Assembly (NCBI GenBank): GCA_964461715.1
Contig: CAYWVR010000003.1
Coordinates: 1-64,000, forward strand
Reading direction: 5' to 3'
DNA from: CAYWVR01 sp964461715
GTDB taxonomy: Bacteria; Planctomycetota; Phycisphaerae; FEN-1346
Length of the DNA stretch: 64,000 nucleotides
In this document: one piece after another, positions 46,399 to 56,389 of the stretch
Layout of the letters: every line of letters starts with the position of its first letter
How positions within the stretch are numbered: the stretch's first letter is position 1
The notes under the pieces: generated by a model
Databases searched by the model: none
What the model saw: only the letters and a program-made list of their open reading frames with translations
Told to the model about the DNA's origin: nothing
Translations under genes and position numbers: made by a program

Positions 46399-48171
46399 CT
46401 ACTCCAGCTCCAAGCCCAACTCGGGGGCATCGGGCGGGTCGCCGGGTTTCTCGCCGCCGGGGAGGCCGAACATGCGGCGGACTCGGGTCTCTTGCTTGCG
46501 GGCCTCGGCCTCGGCCTTCTTGCGAAGTTCCTGTGCGGTCGGCACGTGCGGGACCGTCAGGTAGAACGCCCCGCCCTTCCATCCGCCGACGTACGGTTCG
46601 GGCACGGCGACCTTCGCGAAGTCTCCCGTGCGAACGCCCTGGACGGCGAAGACGCCGTAGTCGCCCTCCTTGAGCTCCCCCTCCGCCTCGACGACGAGCG
46701 TCCCGCCCACCTCGGCGTTTCCCTCGACCGTGACCATGGCGCCCCGCCCGATGCCGCGCGGCGACTTCGGGTGGATGCGGACGCGGAGGGTCGCGTCCTT
46801 CTCGATGCGGGCGTTCCACCGGACGTTCAGCCGCTCCGCGCCACAGTCGAGGGTGTACCCGTCGCCGAGGCCGAGCCCCGTCGTGGTGCGGCCCTCGGGG
46901 AGGGTCACGGCGCCGCCGCCCTCTTTGAAGAGGGCCTGGCGCGTGGCGTCCCAGGCGACGGGCTTGCCGTCGTCGCGCCAGTTCTTCGCCTCGGCGTCCC
47001 ACGCGCCGTCGCCGCCCGCCCACGTAAGCGCCGGCGGCGGGGGGGCGTCGATCCAATCCTTCAGGATGGGCGGCGGGCCGAACCGCTCCTCGACCGGCTG
47101 CCCGGCCGTCGGGTCCGGGTGCGACCACGCCTCGGCCTGGTGATCGTTCCAGATGGCCATGGCCGCGGCCTCGTCCGGGGCCCAGAAGGCGAGGGCCGGG
47201 TCGCCGGTGTAGGCGGCATAGGGGGCGGGCTTGTGCCTCGGGTTCTTGATATCGGCGTCATAGAGCCACCCGTCCTCGGCGCGGGCCGGGATGCAGCGGA
47301 CGACGGTCTTGCCGTCGGGCGCCTCGGTCGGCACGCGAAGGGCCACCACGCTGCGGACGTAGCGGATGAAGAGGTCCGTCATCGCCTGGTTCCACGCCGT
47401 GTGCCCCCCGCCGCGATGGACCACGAGGCTCCAGACGTTGTCCTCGTCCTTGCGGCGGCGGTCGAGCATCTGCATGCGGGTCATGACCCACTGGGTCTGG
47501 TTCTTCGTGCGGCCGTCGACGGTGGTCGCGTAGGCCGACCGCAGGCCGCGGCCCAGGTCGCCGCCCTCGGGCCCGTACTCCTCGAACTCGCCGCTGAAAT
47601 GGATGAGGGGGACGGTCCTCAGGCTCCGGCTCGTATCCTCGATGGCGTGGTGGAAGTTCCCGCTCTTGATCATCACCACGGCGATGACACGATGAGGCTT
47701 CCAGTAGGCGACGTTGCGGCAGAAGAGGCCGGCGGCGGAGTGGCCCGCGGTGAGCATCGGGGCGAACTCGACCTCCGGGCGGCCCACCGTCTTCGCCAGC
47801 TCCGACAGGGCGTGCTCCAGGTACGCCCCGCCCCCGTGGATGAGCCCGGCCCCGAGGGGATAATAGAGGATGCCCATGTCCAGCTCCGCCAGGGCCGCCC
47901 GCACCTTCGGGTTCATCGCCAGCTTCTTCTCGATGATGACCGTCCCCGGATAGTAGAGCCCGCGGACCTTCTCGACGCCCTCCGGCAGCCAGAGACACGC
48001 CGGCTGCGGCGGGCGCTCCTTGCCGCGCTTCGGCGGGACGGGCACCTCGACGATGGCCGTCCAGTCCTTGGCGCTGCCCGGATAGGGGGCGCGGTCGGCC
48101 GCGGCGAGGCCGGTCAGCGCGGCCGGGACGAAGAGCAGCGCGAGTGCGGCAAGACCGAGCGATCTCCTCAT
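46399..48171 (-). CDS. Secreted alpha/beta-hydrolase-like protein with beta tail
   Basis: The 590-residue protein has a signal peptide (about 1-25). The first 330 residues look like an alpha/beta hydrolase, with the nucleophile elbow A-G-H-S-A-A-G and a later V-H-R-G-G-G-H-T that could supply the His. The remainder is beta-rich (WAGGDGAWDAEAKNW and following), as in passenger-type beta strands. The last 70 residues carry KVAVPEPYVGG and a charged helix similar to a segment in the adjacent gene. It overlaps that gene by ATGA. Confidence 0.65.
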   Translation of the reverse strand: MRRSLGLAALALLFVPAALTGLAAADRAPYPGSAKDWTAIVEVPVPPKRGKERPPQPACLWLPEGVEKVRGLYYPGTVIIEKKLAMNPKVRAALAELDMGILYYPLGAGLIHGGGAYLEHALSELAKTVGRPEVEFAPMLTAGHSAAGLFCRNVAYWKPHRVIAVVMIKSGNFHHAIEDTSRSLRTVPLIHFSGEFEEYGPEGGDLGRGLRSAYATTVDGRTKNQTQWVMTRMQMLDRRRKDEDNVWSLVVHRGGGHTAWNQAMTDLFIRYVRSVVALRVPTEAPDGKTVVRCIPARAEDGWLYDADIKNPRHKPAPYAAYTGDPALAFWAPDEAAAMAIWNDHQAEAWSHPDPTAGQPVEERFGPPPILKDWIDAPPPPALTWAGGDGAWDAEAKNWRDDGKPVAWDATRQALFKEGGGAVTLPEGRTTTGLGLGDGYTLDCGAERLNVRWNARIEKDATLRVRIHPKSPRGIGRGAMVTVEGNAEVGGTLVVEAEGELKEGDYGVFAVQGVRTGDFAKVAVPEPYVGGWKGGAFYLTVPHVPTAQELRKKAEAEARKQETRVRRMFGLPGGEKPGDPPDAPELGLELE

Positions 48172-50729
48172 GGCAACGCCCTCCCGGGCAGGGTGTCCGG
48201 CAATTCGAGATCGGGCAGGTCCACCTTCTCGGCCTCCCGCTGGGCCGTGTAATCGACGGGCGAGGCCGCCGAGAAGGTGAACTGGACGCGGATCGCCTCC
48301 CGCGCCAGGCGCCCCGTCAGGCCCAGGGCCGCCCCCGGCGCCGTGAATCGGGCCGTCAGCAGCGCCCGGTTCGGCCGTGTCTCGGGCCGCGCGGGATCGA
48401 CGTCCTTGGGAATGACGAATCGGGCGCGGCAGGTGGCGCCCGCCAGGGGCACCGCCCGCGGGCCGACCTGGAGCGTCCCTTCGAGCGGCGCCTCGGCCAC
48501 CGGGCACATAACCCGGCCGTACCGCGACGGCTGCTCGGCGGGCGTCCACGGCCCGAGCCCCGTCACGACGAGCTTCGCCTTGTTATCGAGGTCCGCGAAG
48601 GTGCGGGGGCGGCCCTTGCGGTCGACGCCCTCGGTCACGGTGAAGGTCACCAGCTCGCCCATGACGCGCCGGCTCTGGTCGCCGGCCTCCTGGATGACGG
48701 TCGGGCAATCGAGGGCGAACTCTGCCGCCGCCGTCTCGGTCCCGTAGGCGAACGTGCCCCCCTCGACCCCGCGGCCCTGGTAGAACGTGGGCCATAGGTC
48801 GTCGGCCTCGTCGCGGAAGGTGGCCTTGACGGTGACGTAGGACTCGGTGCCGAGTCGGAAGACCTGGCCCTCGGCGGGCCAGGCGAGCGGCCCCTCGTAC
48901 GGCTTCGGCTCGCGCGCGGGGTGCTCCGGCTCGACGTACGGCGGCCAGGGCTTCTCCGCCGTCAGGTCCAGCAGCACCACGTACCCGTCCATCAGCCCGC
49001 CTCCGTAGGTCGGCTGGACGGGCGAGCCGAGGGGCGGCGCGACGGTCTCGCCCTTGGTCTGTTCCTGGCGGACGGCGCCCGAGAGGCAAAGGAGCATGGG
49101 CCGCCCCTTGATGCGGCCGGTCGCGAAGCCCCACGCGTTGGGCATTTCCGTGCACCCGCCGACGACGACGCGCGTCCCGCACGCCGGCATCACCGAGGTG
49201 AACCGGTAGGCCGTCAGGTTCGGGTCGATGACGTACAGGCCCGTCCCGGCGCGCGGCTCGGTGAGCGAGTTCGGCAGGGGGACCGTCCGGCCGCACGAGC
49301 CCACGAGGACAATCGAGCCGTCCACCGCGCAGACCAGGTCGCGGATGAAGGCGGCGTTCAGCCACCGGGTGGAGGCGACGACGTTGTGGTCCGGGCCCAT
49401 CTTGATGACGCTCGCACACGTCTCCATCGGACGGTGCCCGAGACGGTTGGGCACGACCCGCTCGATGTCGTACGGGTACCGGAAGCAGACGTTGTTGCCC
49501 CCGTGGCTCCAGGTGGAGACGGTCAGGTTGCCCTCCGGGTCGTAAGCGCTGCGGCGGACGGCCGAGTCCGCGACGAGCCGCAGGTGATCGACGCCGACGA
49601 ACGGCCCGCGCCAGCCGTACAGGTGCATCCACTCCGCGCCGTCGGGACGGTAGACGTAGAGGCGCGGGTTGCGGTAGGGCTCGCGGCCGGTGCCGCTCAT
49701 CCAGTCGCCAACGCGGGTGAAGGCCCCGTCGACGGGGCTGACGTCCAGGCCGCTGACGACCCGCGTGTTCTGGATGGAAACCGAGCGGACGAGCTCGCCC
49801 TGCGGCGTGTACGAGCGGAGGCCCGGCCCGTGCATCGAGATCGTCCCGTCCCGGAGGACCCGCAGCCGCGGGGCGATGCTCCAGCCCTCCAGCACCCGCA
49901 CCCACACGACCTTCGAGACGTCCGGGCTGAGGCGCGCGAGGTACGTCCGCCGGCACCCGAAGGTTCCCTCGCTCACGCCCTTCGGGTCGGGCACGGTCTC
50001 GGTCTTGGCCTGGTCCGAGAGGTTCGCGATCCGATCGCCGGCGGCCCCGGCGACGTAGACGGCCCCGTCGGCGGCGACGGCGACGCTCGTCACGGAGCCC
50101 GCGCCGCGCGGCAGGCGGGTGAGGCGGTGGACAGTCTTTAAGTCCGGGGAGCAGACGGCGAAGAAAGCGGTGGCCTCGGGCTGCATCCAATTCAGCTTCA
50201 CGTACATCGTCTGCGACTCGATGTCCTCGCCGGCCTCGCTCCACTGGAACCGGCGGGGCCAGGCCCGGAGCCGCGCCCGGGTCTCCTCGGCCCGGCGCTT
50301 CAGCTCCTCCTCGGTGGGCGGTTCATCGAGTGAGAACCCCTCGTCCTCCAGCGACGGCACGTCGCCCAGCCCGCCGACCTCGAGTTCCGGCACGGCCACT
50401 TTGCCCGTGTCCTTCTCGCCGAGGAGTTCCCAGGCCGTGACGGGCTCGAGCGGCGGGGCGTCGCGGCCCAGGACCACGGCCTCCGTCCCGCGCAAGGCCA
50501 GGTCCGCTTCGAGCGTCACGCCCGCCACAAGCACCGTGCCGTCGGCCAGAAACCCGCCGGCGGCGAGCCACTCGGTGCCCTCGGTCCCGAAGAAGGAGGC
50601 CGTGACGACCTCCGCGAGGTTCGGCGAGACGAGGTCTCGCTCGGCCCGCGCGGGTCGCGTCGTCGCGGCCACGAGAACCCCGGCCGCCAGGATGCCCCCT
50701 ACGACCACCACCGTCCGGTGTGTTCTCAT
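48168..50729 (-). CDS. Large secreted beta-propeller-like protein
   Basis: The 853-residue protein has a signal peptide (about 1-29). The body has repeated SVAVAADGAVYVAGAAGD-like strands, as in secreted beta propellers, with several Trp/Gly-rich turns and many Cys. A module at 110-153 (KVAVPELEVGG, then EEELKRRAEETRAR) recurs in the next gene. The C-terminal 200 residues are beta-sandwich-like. No catalytic motif was identified. It could bind or display polysaccharide. It is coupled by ATGA to the downstream gene. Confidence 0.6.
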   Translation of the reverse strand: MRTHRTVVVVGGILAAGVLVAATTRPARAERDLVSPNLAEVVTASFFGTEGTEWLAAGGFLADGTVLVAGVTLEADLALRGTEAVVLGRDAPPLEPVTAWELLGEKDTGKVAVPELEVGGLGDVPSLEDEGFSLDEPPTEEELKRRAEETRARLRAWPRRFQWSEAGEDIESQTMYVKLNWMQPEATAFFAVCSPDLKTVHRLTRLPRGAGSVTSVAVAADGAVYVAGAAGDRIANLSDQAKTETVPDPKGVSEGTFGCRRTYLARLSPDVSKVVWVRVLEGWSIAPRLRVLRDGTISMHGPGLRSYTPQGELVRSVSIQNTRVVSGLDVSPVDGAFTRVGDWMSGTGREPYRNPRLYVYRPDGAEWMHLYGWRGPFVGVDHLRLVADSAVRRSAYDPEGNLTVSTWSHGGNNVCFRYPYDIERVVPNRLGHRPMETCASVIKMGPDHNVVASTRWLNAAFIRDLVCAVDGSIVLVGSCGRTVPLPNSLTEPRAGTGLYVIDPNLTAYRFTSVMPACGTRVVVGGCTEMPNAWGFATGRIKGRPMLLCLSGAVRQEQTKGETVAPPLGSPVQPTYGGGLMDGYVVLLDLTAEKPWPPYVEPEHPAREPKPYEGPLAWPAEGQVFRLGTESYVTVKATFRDEADDLWPTFYQGRGVEGGTFAYGTETAAAEFALDCPTVIQEAGDQSRRVMGELVTFTVTEGVDRKGRPRTFADLDNKAKLVVTGLGPWTPAEQPSRYGRVMCPVAEAPLEGTLQVGPRAVPLAGATCRARFVIPKDVDPARPETRPNRALLTARFTAPGAALGLTGRLAREAIRVQFTFSAASPVDYTAQREAEKVDLPDLELPDTLPGRALP

Positions 50730-50883
50730 GCGTCCGCCTCCAGGGGGCGGGGGCCGCCCTCTCCCGAAGATATAACCGGCCCGACGGCCGGCTGTTCTGT
50801 GTGTTCTTCCGGAGTCCGGGCGACCCGCCCGATGCGCGTCTTCAGGCCCCGCGCGGCGGCGAGGTGGGCGGGGTCGCCGCCGT

Positions 50884-53541
50884 CTACCGAGGCACGTCCA
50901 GCGTCCCATCCTTGAGGGTGAGCCGGCGGTCGCCGATGACGAGATCGGCGCCGTCGACGTGGATCTCGGGCGGGGTCTCGGCGCCGGGGAAGAGGAAGGT
51001 CACGCGGTGCTTGCCGACCTTGACGGTCGAACCTTCGTCGGCTTTGCACGTCGTGGCGAGCATCACCGGGGCGCCGCTTTGGCCCGTGAAGTCGACGACC
51101 ATCGCCGTGCCTTTCTCGAGCGCGAGGACGCTGAGGTCGCCCTTGGGAGTGGCGTACCAGTCGGCGGCGCCGCCCTGGCCTTTGATCTGGGCCCACGGCT
51201 TCCCGTTGACGAGCACGGCGCCGTCGGGCTTGGACCCGTGGTAACCGCGGGTGAGACCGGTGGCGACGCTGATGAGGACGTCGCCTGGGCCGTCGAAGCG
51301 GTTTCGCCAGGCGAAGAAGCCCGCCTCGGAGTCCGTGAAGCAGAGCGGCAGTACCTCGGCCGGGTCCTTCGGCTCGATGCCGAAGGGCCAGTTCACGAAG
51401 GCGCTCGCCGCCAGATGCGGATAGACGCTGACGGTGTCATAGGGCATGCCCAGGGCCTCGTCGATGGGCTTCAGGTGCCGATTGTAGAACCCTAGGTGGG
51501 CGGCCTTCTGCTCGTCGGTCAGGGCGGCGAAGCCGATGGCGAAGTACCCCGCCCCGCTCAGGCCGTCGCGGTCCCAGGTGTTATGTCCGTAGGCGCCGCG
51601 GCTCTTCATCGAGGCCCACCGGTTGTCCCAGCCGACCTTCCGGCCGCGCTCGCGGGCCTTCTCGATACCCTCCACGATTCCCTTTGTGTCGAAGCGGGTC
51701 TGGTAGAGCCACTTCAGGGTGAGCATGGGCACGTGGGGGCGGCCGGCGTTGACGAAGTCCAGGCCCTCGACGTTCTTCCACGCCTCCAGGCCCGAGAGGT
51801 ACGTGATGTAGGTGGCCATCGACCCGGTGCCGTCGCCCTCCTTGAAGAACCCGCCCTCGCCGAAGCCCTCCGTGATGTTTCGGATCATGCTGCGCCGAAC
51901 AATGCGGAGCAGAAGGTCGACTCGCTCCGGGTCGATGCCCGGCTCGTCCTTGATCGCCAACAGCGCCAGCGACGCGCCGCCGACCTGCATGCCGAAATGG
52001 TTCGACCCCGGCGGCATCGTGCCGCGCGCCAGATCCTCCAGGTCCTCGTCCTTGCCGAAGGCATACTCGGCGATGGCCTTCGTGAACTTCTTGCGCGTGG
52101 CCTCGTCCCAGCCGTCGTAGCAGAGGTCGTAGCCGACGGCGTACCAGCCCAGCGTCGGCCCGGCCCGAAGGGCGCCGCCGGGATTGACGAACGAGTAGCG
52201 GTCGTCGCGGTCGCGCTGGCCCTTGAGGGCGCGCTCGAAGGCGTCCTTGGCCAGCGCTGCATACTTCTCATCGTCGGTGAGCTGATACAGGAGCCCGTAG
52301 CCCGCGACGTGGCTGAAGGTGTAGACGCCCGGCTCGTCGACGACGGTGTTGTTGTATCCGCCGCCCATGTAGGCGTGGGTCGCGTCGCTGTAGACCTTCG
52401 GCGGCCCGTCGCCGTCCTCGGCGTCGAGGAGATCACGCAGGCGTTTCAGGATCGCCTTCCCCTCGGGCGTCTTCGCCCGGGCGCGCAGCGCCGGAAGGTC
52501 CGACTCGCGGAACAGCAGCCGCGGGTGCTCCCCCGGCTTGACCGGCTCATGGTCGCGGACCTCGACGTACCACTTTTCCTTCAGCCGGTCGCGGTACACG
52601 ACGTCGCGGACCCCCTTCCGCCACGCCCCGTCGAACGAGGAGAGGAACGGGACCTCCTCTTGGCCCTTGCGCTCGATCGCAACCTTGCCCACGCCGACCG
52701 CCAGACCGCCCTGGAAGTGCCCCTTCATCTCGACGACGTATACGCAGGGCTCCAAGTCCAGCGTCTCGGTCGGCACGCGGATCGTCCCGGAGAACCCGTC
52801 CTCGCTCACCCGGAGCTCCTGGCCCTCGACCGGCAACTCCCTCTGCGCATAGACCTCGCGCTTCAGGCTCATCACGGCGTGGCTCGCCTTGACGAGCTTG
52901 CCGCCCTTGACGCCCAGGAACAGGACCATGCACCGTTCCTTGAAGTCCGGTTTCGCCCCGTAGAGCATGCCCTGGAGATTGAGCTGGAGCGTCAGCTCGT
53001 CGGGGAACTGGAGAGCCTCCTGCGGCTTGGTGAAGCTGGTGATCTTGCCGCCCTTGAAGTTCATATTGTCGAGCGTCGGCTCGTCCACGTCCGGGCGCGT
53101 CGACGTCCACGTGCCCTCCACGAGACCCTCGTCGGTCAGCTTCGCGTCGACCTCGAAGACGATCTTGAACGACTTGTGATTGACGGGCACCCAGAGGTCC
53201 GGGGTCATCCACACGGTGATCGGGCCCTTCATCCGGCCGTCGACGATGGGGACTTCGGACATGTCTACGTATTGCCAACTAGTGTTATAGGCCCGTTTCC
53301 CCTGGCCGCCGGCCCCCCGATCCAGCGAGGAGCCCACGGCCGCCAGCCACCGGCCCTTCACGGACCGGGCGTAGATCGTGAACGGCACGTCGCCGTAGAA
53401 GTCGTGCAGCTTGATGTCCCAGCCGTCCTCCATGGCGGGCGCGGCCTCGTTCGATTCGGCTCCCGCCGCCCCGCCGGCCAGCAGCAGGGCCAGGGCCATC
53501 CCCGTCCTTCGCGTCCACCCGAACCGTCGGCTACTACGCAT
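50884..53541 (-). CDS. Secreted heparinase II/III-like protein
   Basis: The 885-residue protein has a signal peptide (about 1-28). A beta-rich N-terminal domain (to about 330) precedes the segment HPRLLFRESDLPALRARAKTP, typical of the start of the heparinase II/III alpha-toroid. A helical toroid follows (to about 700, with Tyr/His/Asn-rich segments such as TMPPGSNHFGMQ), then a beta-sandwich end. Such enzymes are polysaccharide lyases. The start is set by the AAAGG site six bases before the ATG; an ATG two codons earlier overlaps that site. Confidence 0.75.
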   Translation of the reverse strand: MRSSRRFGWTRRTGMALALLLAGGAAGAESNEAAPAMEDGWDIKLHDFYGDVPFTIYARSVKGRWLAAVGSSLDRGAGGQGKRAYNTSWQYVDMSEVPIVDGRMKGPITVWMTPDLWVPVNHKSFKIVFEVDAKLTDEGLVEGTWTSTRPDVDEPTLDNMNFKGGKITSFTKPQEALQFPDELTLQLNLQGMLYGAKPDFKERCMVLFLGVKGGKLVKASHAVMSLKREVYAQRELPVEGQELRVSEDGFSGTIRVPTETLDLEPCVYVVEMKGHFQGGLAVGVGKVAIERKGQEEVPFLSSFDGAWRKGVRDVVYRDRLKEKWYVEVRDHEPVKPGEHPRLLFRESDLPALRARAKTPEGKAILKRLRDLLDAEDGDGPPKVYSDATHAYMGGGYNNTVVDEPGVYTFSHVAGYGLLYQLTDDEKYAALAKDAFERALKGQRDRDDRYSFVNPGGALRAGPTLGWYAVGYDLCYDGWDEATRKKFTKAIAEYAFGKDEDLEDLARGTMPPGSNHFGMQVGGASLALLAIKDEPGIDPERVDLLLRIVRRSMIRNITEGFGEGGFFKEGDGTGSMATYITYLSGLEAWKNVEGLDFVNAGRPHVPMLTLKWLYQTRFDTKGIVEGIEKARERGRKVGWDNRWASMKSRGAYGHNTWDRDGLSGAGYFAIGFAALTDEQKAAHLGFYNRHLKPIDEALGMPYDTVSVYPHLAASAFVNWPFGIEPKDPAEVLPLCFTDSEAGFFAWRNRFDGPGDVLISVATGLTRGYHGSKPDGAVLVNGKPWAQIKGQGGAADWYATPKGDLSVLALEKGTAMVVDFTGQSGAPVMLATTCKADEGSTVKVGKHRVTFLFPGAETPPEIHVDGADLVIGDRRLTLKDGTLDVPR

Positions 53542-53907
53542 GGTCATCCTTTCTGTGTGCAGGGTCTCCATCCCGGCAAGAGGGGGACAGGCCGCCTCTC
53601 TCCGCGGCACCCGCGGCGCGGCACGCCCCCCCCGCCCGCCCGCTTCTTTTCTGAAACACGCCGCCGCCGCCCGGGGACCGCTTCGATCTGAACTCCGCTC
53701 GCGCTCCGGCGGGCGTCCGTCGCAGAGGTCGCCGGCCGCATCCGTCGCATCGGCGTCCTCGTTCTTGTCCTCGTCCCGGCGGCCCCGAGCGGCCGTGGGG
53801 GAAAGGGGACCCTCTGCGCCGCCCCCCCGCTCGGACTCGACACGCCCCCGGACCTCGCCAAGGATGGACGGAACGCCACCCGTCCATGGCCTCGTGCCCT
53901 ATCCGCT
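53542..53907. other. Spacer between trpE and the secreted cluster
   Basis: There is no convincing gene. The sequence is C/G-rich and low in information; the minus-strand frames are Arg/Pro/Gly-rich artefacts. It holds the 16-base REP half-site at 53577-53592 next to the heparinase-like gene. I could not identify a promoter for the downstream cluster. Confidence 0.5.
53577..53592 (+). repeat. REP half-site
   Basis: Sixteen bases (CAAGAGGGGGACAGGC) are identical to 341-356, the left part of the REP-like palindrome near the window start. The partner arm is absent here, so this is a decayed or partial copy. Confidence 0.5.
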
Positions 53908-55434
53908 CTAGGCCTCCGCGCCCCCGTGGGCCGGTCCGCAGGCGCCGAATCCGCGCTCGGCGATCTGGACCGCCAGCAGCAGGGCCCGGGCCTTGTTGAG
54001 GGTCTCCTCGTACTCCCGTTCGGGGACCGAGTCGGCGACGATCCCCGCCCCGGCCTGAACGTCGAGCGACCCGCCCGCGAGGACCATCGTCCGAAGGGCG
54101 ATACACGTATCCATATTCCCCGCGTAATCGACGTACCCCACCGCGCCCCCGTACGGCCCCCGCTTTGTCGGCTCGAACTCGTCGATGATCTCCATCGCCC
54201 GGACCTTCGGGGCCCCCGACAGCGTCCCCGCCGGGACGCTCACCCGCAGGGCGTCGAGCGCCGTGCGCCCTTCCCGCAGCGTGCCGCTCACGTTCGAGAC
54301 GATGTGCATGACGTGGCTGTACCGCTCGACGGTCATGACGTCCGAGAGGGCGACGCTGCGGAACCGGGCCACGCGGCCGACGTCGTTGCGCGCCAGGTCC
54401 ACGAGCATCACGTGCTCGGCCCGTTCCTTGGGGTCGGCGAGCAGCTCCTCCTCCAGCCGCCGGTCCTCCTCCGGCGTCGCGCCGCGCGGGCGGGTTCCGG
54501 CCAGGGGGCGGCTCGTGACGGTCCGGCCCTCGACGCGGACCATGACCTCGGGGCTCGCCCCGATCAGCGTCACGTCGTTCGTCTTCAGATAGAACATGAA
54601 GGGCGACGGGTTGATGACGCGCAGGGCGCGGTAGATGTCGATGGGGTCGGCCCCCGATTCGACCCGGAGCCGCTGCGAGAGGACGACCTGGAAGATGTCG
54701 CCCGCCCGGATGTACTCCTTCGAGGCCTCGACCGCCCGGAGGAACTCGTCCTTCTCGAAATTCGACGCGAAGGGCAGCCGCACCTTCTCCCCCCACGCCA
54801 CGTCCTCGACCCGAAGCGGAGCGGGCCGCCGCAGCCGCTCGCACACCGCGTCGACGCGCCGGCAGGCCTCGCGATAGGCCGCGTCCGCATCGTCCCCCTC
54901 CTCGACGAAGGCATTCGAGACGACCCTCACGCTCCCCACAACGTGGTCGAAGATGACCATCGTGTCATAGAACCCGAAGACCATGTCCGGCAGGCCCCGA
55001 TCGTCCTCGGGGGCGTCCGGCAGGCGCTCGTAGTACCGGACGACGTCGTAGCCCGCGTAGCCGACGGCCCCGCCCGTGAAGGGCGGCAAGGGGCCGTGGT
55101 GGACGCCCTTTCGCTCCGCGAGGAATCGCTCCAAGAGATCGAGCGGGTCGTCCGTGACGTACTCTTGGGCGACCCCGTCGCGCTCCAGCTCCACACGCCG
55201 CCCGAACGCCCGGAGGGTCTGTCTCGGCCGGACCCCGAGGAACGTGTACCGGGCCACGCGCTCCAGGCCCACGACGCTCTCCAGCAGGAACCCCTGCTCG
55301 CCCACGGCCATCAGCTTGCGAAACGCGAGGACCGGCGTCAGGTGGTCCGAGAGGAGGGTCCGGTAGACGGGGATCGTGTTGCCCTCGGCGAGCATCGCGA
55401 GGAACTCGTTGTGCGTCGGCGCGTGCATGGGCAT
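53908..55434 (-). CDS. trpE: Anthranilate synthase component I
   Basis: TrpE converts chorismate and ammonia to anthranilate, the first step to tryptophan. The 508-residue protein shows an N-terminal regulatory domain (with LLES near 50) and the chorismate-binding domain: DIFQVVLSQRL, NPSPFMFYLK, GASPEVMVRVEGR, RPLAGTRPRG, HVMLVDLARNDVGRV and PSGTLSGAPKVRAME-like VPAGTLSGAPKVRAM. Start is the first of two close ATGs; the second (55428) has better ribosome-site spacing. trpG is not in the window. Confidence 0.95.
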   Translation of the reverse strand: MPMHAPTHNEFLAMLAEGNTIPVYRTLLSDHLTPVLAFRKLMAVGEQGFLLESVVGLERVARYTFLGVRPRQTLRAFGRRVELERDGVAQEYVTDDPLDLLERFLAERKGVHHGPLPPFTGGAVGYAGYDVVRYYERLPDAPEDDRGLPDMVFGFYDTMVIFDHVVGSVRVVSNAFVEEGDDADAAYREACRRVDAVCERLRRPAPLRVEDVAWGEKVRLPFASNFEKDEFLRAVEASKEYIRAGDIFQVVLSQRLRVESGADPIDIYRALRVINPSPFMFYLKTNDVTLIGASPEVMVRVEGRTVTSRPLAGTRPRGATPEEDRRLEEELLADPKERAEHVMLVDLARNDVGRVARFRSVALSDVMTVERYSHVMHIVSNVSGTLREGRTALDALRVSVPAGTLSGAPKVRAMEIIDEFEPTKRGPYGGAVGYVDYAGNMDTCIALRTMVLAGGSLDVQAGAGIVADSVPEREYEETLNKARALLLAVQIAERGFGACGPAHGGAEA

Positions 55435-55487
55435 GGCTCCGGTCGTCGGGTCTCGGCCCGGAATCCTACCACGGGCGCGCGGCGGCG

Positions 55488-56234
55488 TCATCCCTGTTGC
55501 GGCGAAGGCGGGGGGGAAACGTCGACGTCGCCGGGCTCGTCCTCCTCGGACGGCTTCGCGAACGCGTGCATCCGCTCCAGCTCCCCGTAGCAGACGAGCC
55601 GGTCGTCGGGCTCGATGCGGTCCATCGCGACCGGGCTGGGGATGACGTCGTCCCGGCGGCGGATGGCCAGGACCAAGAGGCCCGCCTTCCGAAGACCCGC
55701 CTCGGCCAGTGTCTGGCCCTCGATCGGCGAGCCCTCCAGGACGCGCAGCTCCGCCACGCCGTAGCCCTGCGCCAGATTCAGGACCTCGTGCACGCCGCGC
55801 TCCCGCACCCGCAGGCGCTGCTCGATCTTCCGTTCGAGCCAGTCGGCCATCCGGGGCGAAAGTCGACGCACGATGAACAGGCGGTACAGGAGGTACGTGC
55901 CCGCCAGCAGGATGACCCCTTGAAGGAGCATCCAGGGCTTCGACTCCAGCGTCGTGAACGACCCGATCAGCAGGCCGATGATGACCACCAGGACGACGTT
56001 GCCGAGGATCATGAGCACCGCGATGATCCGCCGCCGCCGCGGGTCCGCCACGATCAACTCCGCTTCGCGCGTCGTGAAGCCGGTGCCGGTGACGGCCGAG
56101 AGGGCCTGGAAGTCGGCCCGCTCCGGGTCGAGACCCGTGACGCGCAGGGCGATGGCCCCGGCCTTGACCGCCAGGATCGTGATCCCGAGGACCAACAGGA
56201 CCATGAGGATGAGCGGCAGGGAGATGAATGACAT
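55488..56234 (-). CDS. Membrane protein with RCK_C (TrkA-C) domain
   Basis: The 248-residue protein has two or three membrane helices (about 4-28, 70-90 and 95-115), separated by a cytoplasmic loop with SAVTGTGFTTREAELI, and then a TrkA-C domain (about 165-230; VAELRVLEGSPIEGQTLAEAGLRKAGLLVLAI). RCK_C domains bind small ligands and gate cation transport; here the protein may be a regulator or small transporter. It ends 53 bases before trpE starts. Confidence 0.75.
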   Translation of the reverse strand: MSFISLPLILMVLLVLGITILAVKAGAIALRVTGLDPERADFQALSAVTGTGFTTREAELIVADPRRRRIIAVLMILGNVVLVVIIGLLIGSFTTLESKPWMLLQGVILLAGTYLLYRLFIVRRLSPRMADWLERKIEQRLRVRERGVHEVLNLAQGYGVAELRVLEGSPIEGQTLAEAGLRKAGLLVLAIRRRDDVIPSPVAMDRIEPDDRLVCYGELERMHAFAKPSEEDEPGDVDVSPPPSPQQG

Positions 56235-56389
56235 GGCGAGCCCTCCGGCGTCGGTGCGTCCGACTCTCCAGCATAACCGCCGGGCCCGCGCCAGACAAGA
56301 CGTGCCACGCGGGGCGATGAAGTTCGTGGGCGCGGGCCGGGCCGCCGTGGTATCATGCCCGCCGGTGCCGCGCGACGAGGAGACCCGCT

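Noticed and set aside
53542..53907. A minus-strand gene between trpE and the heparinase-like gene
   Set aside because: The only long frame is composed of Arg, Pro, Gly and Ser with no domain, and its codon pattern differs from neighbours.
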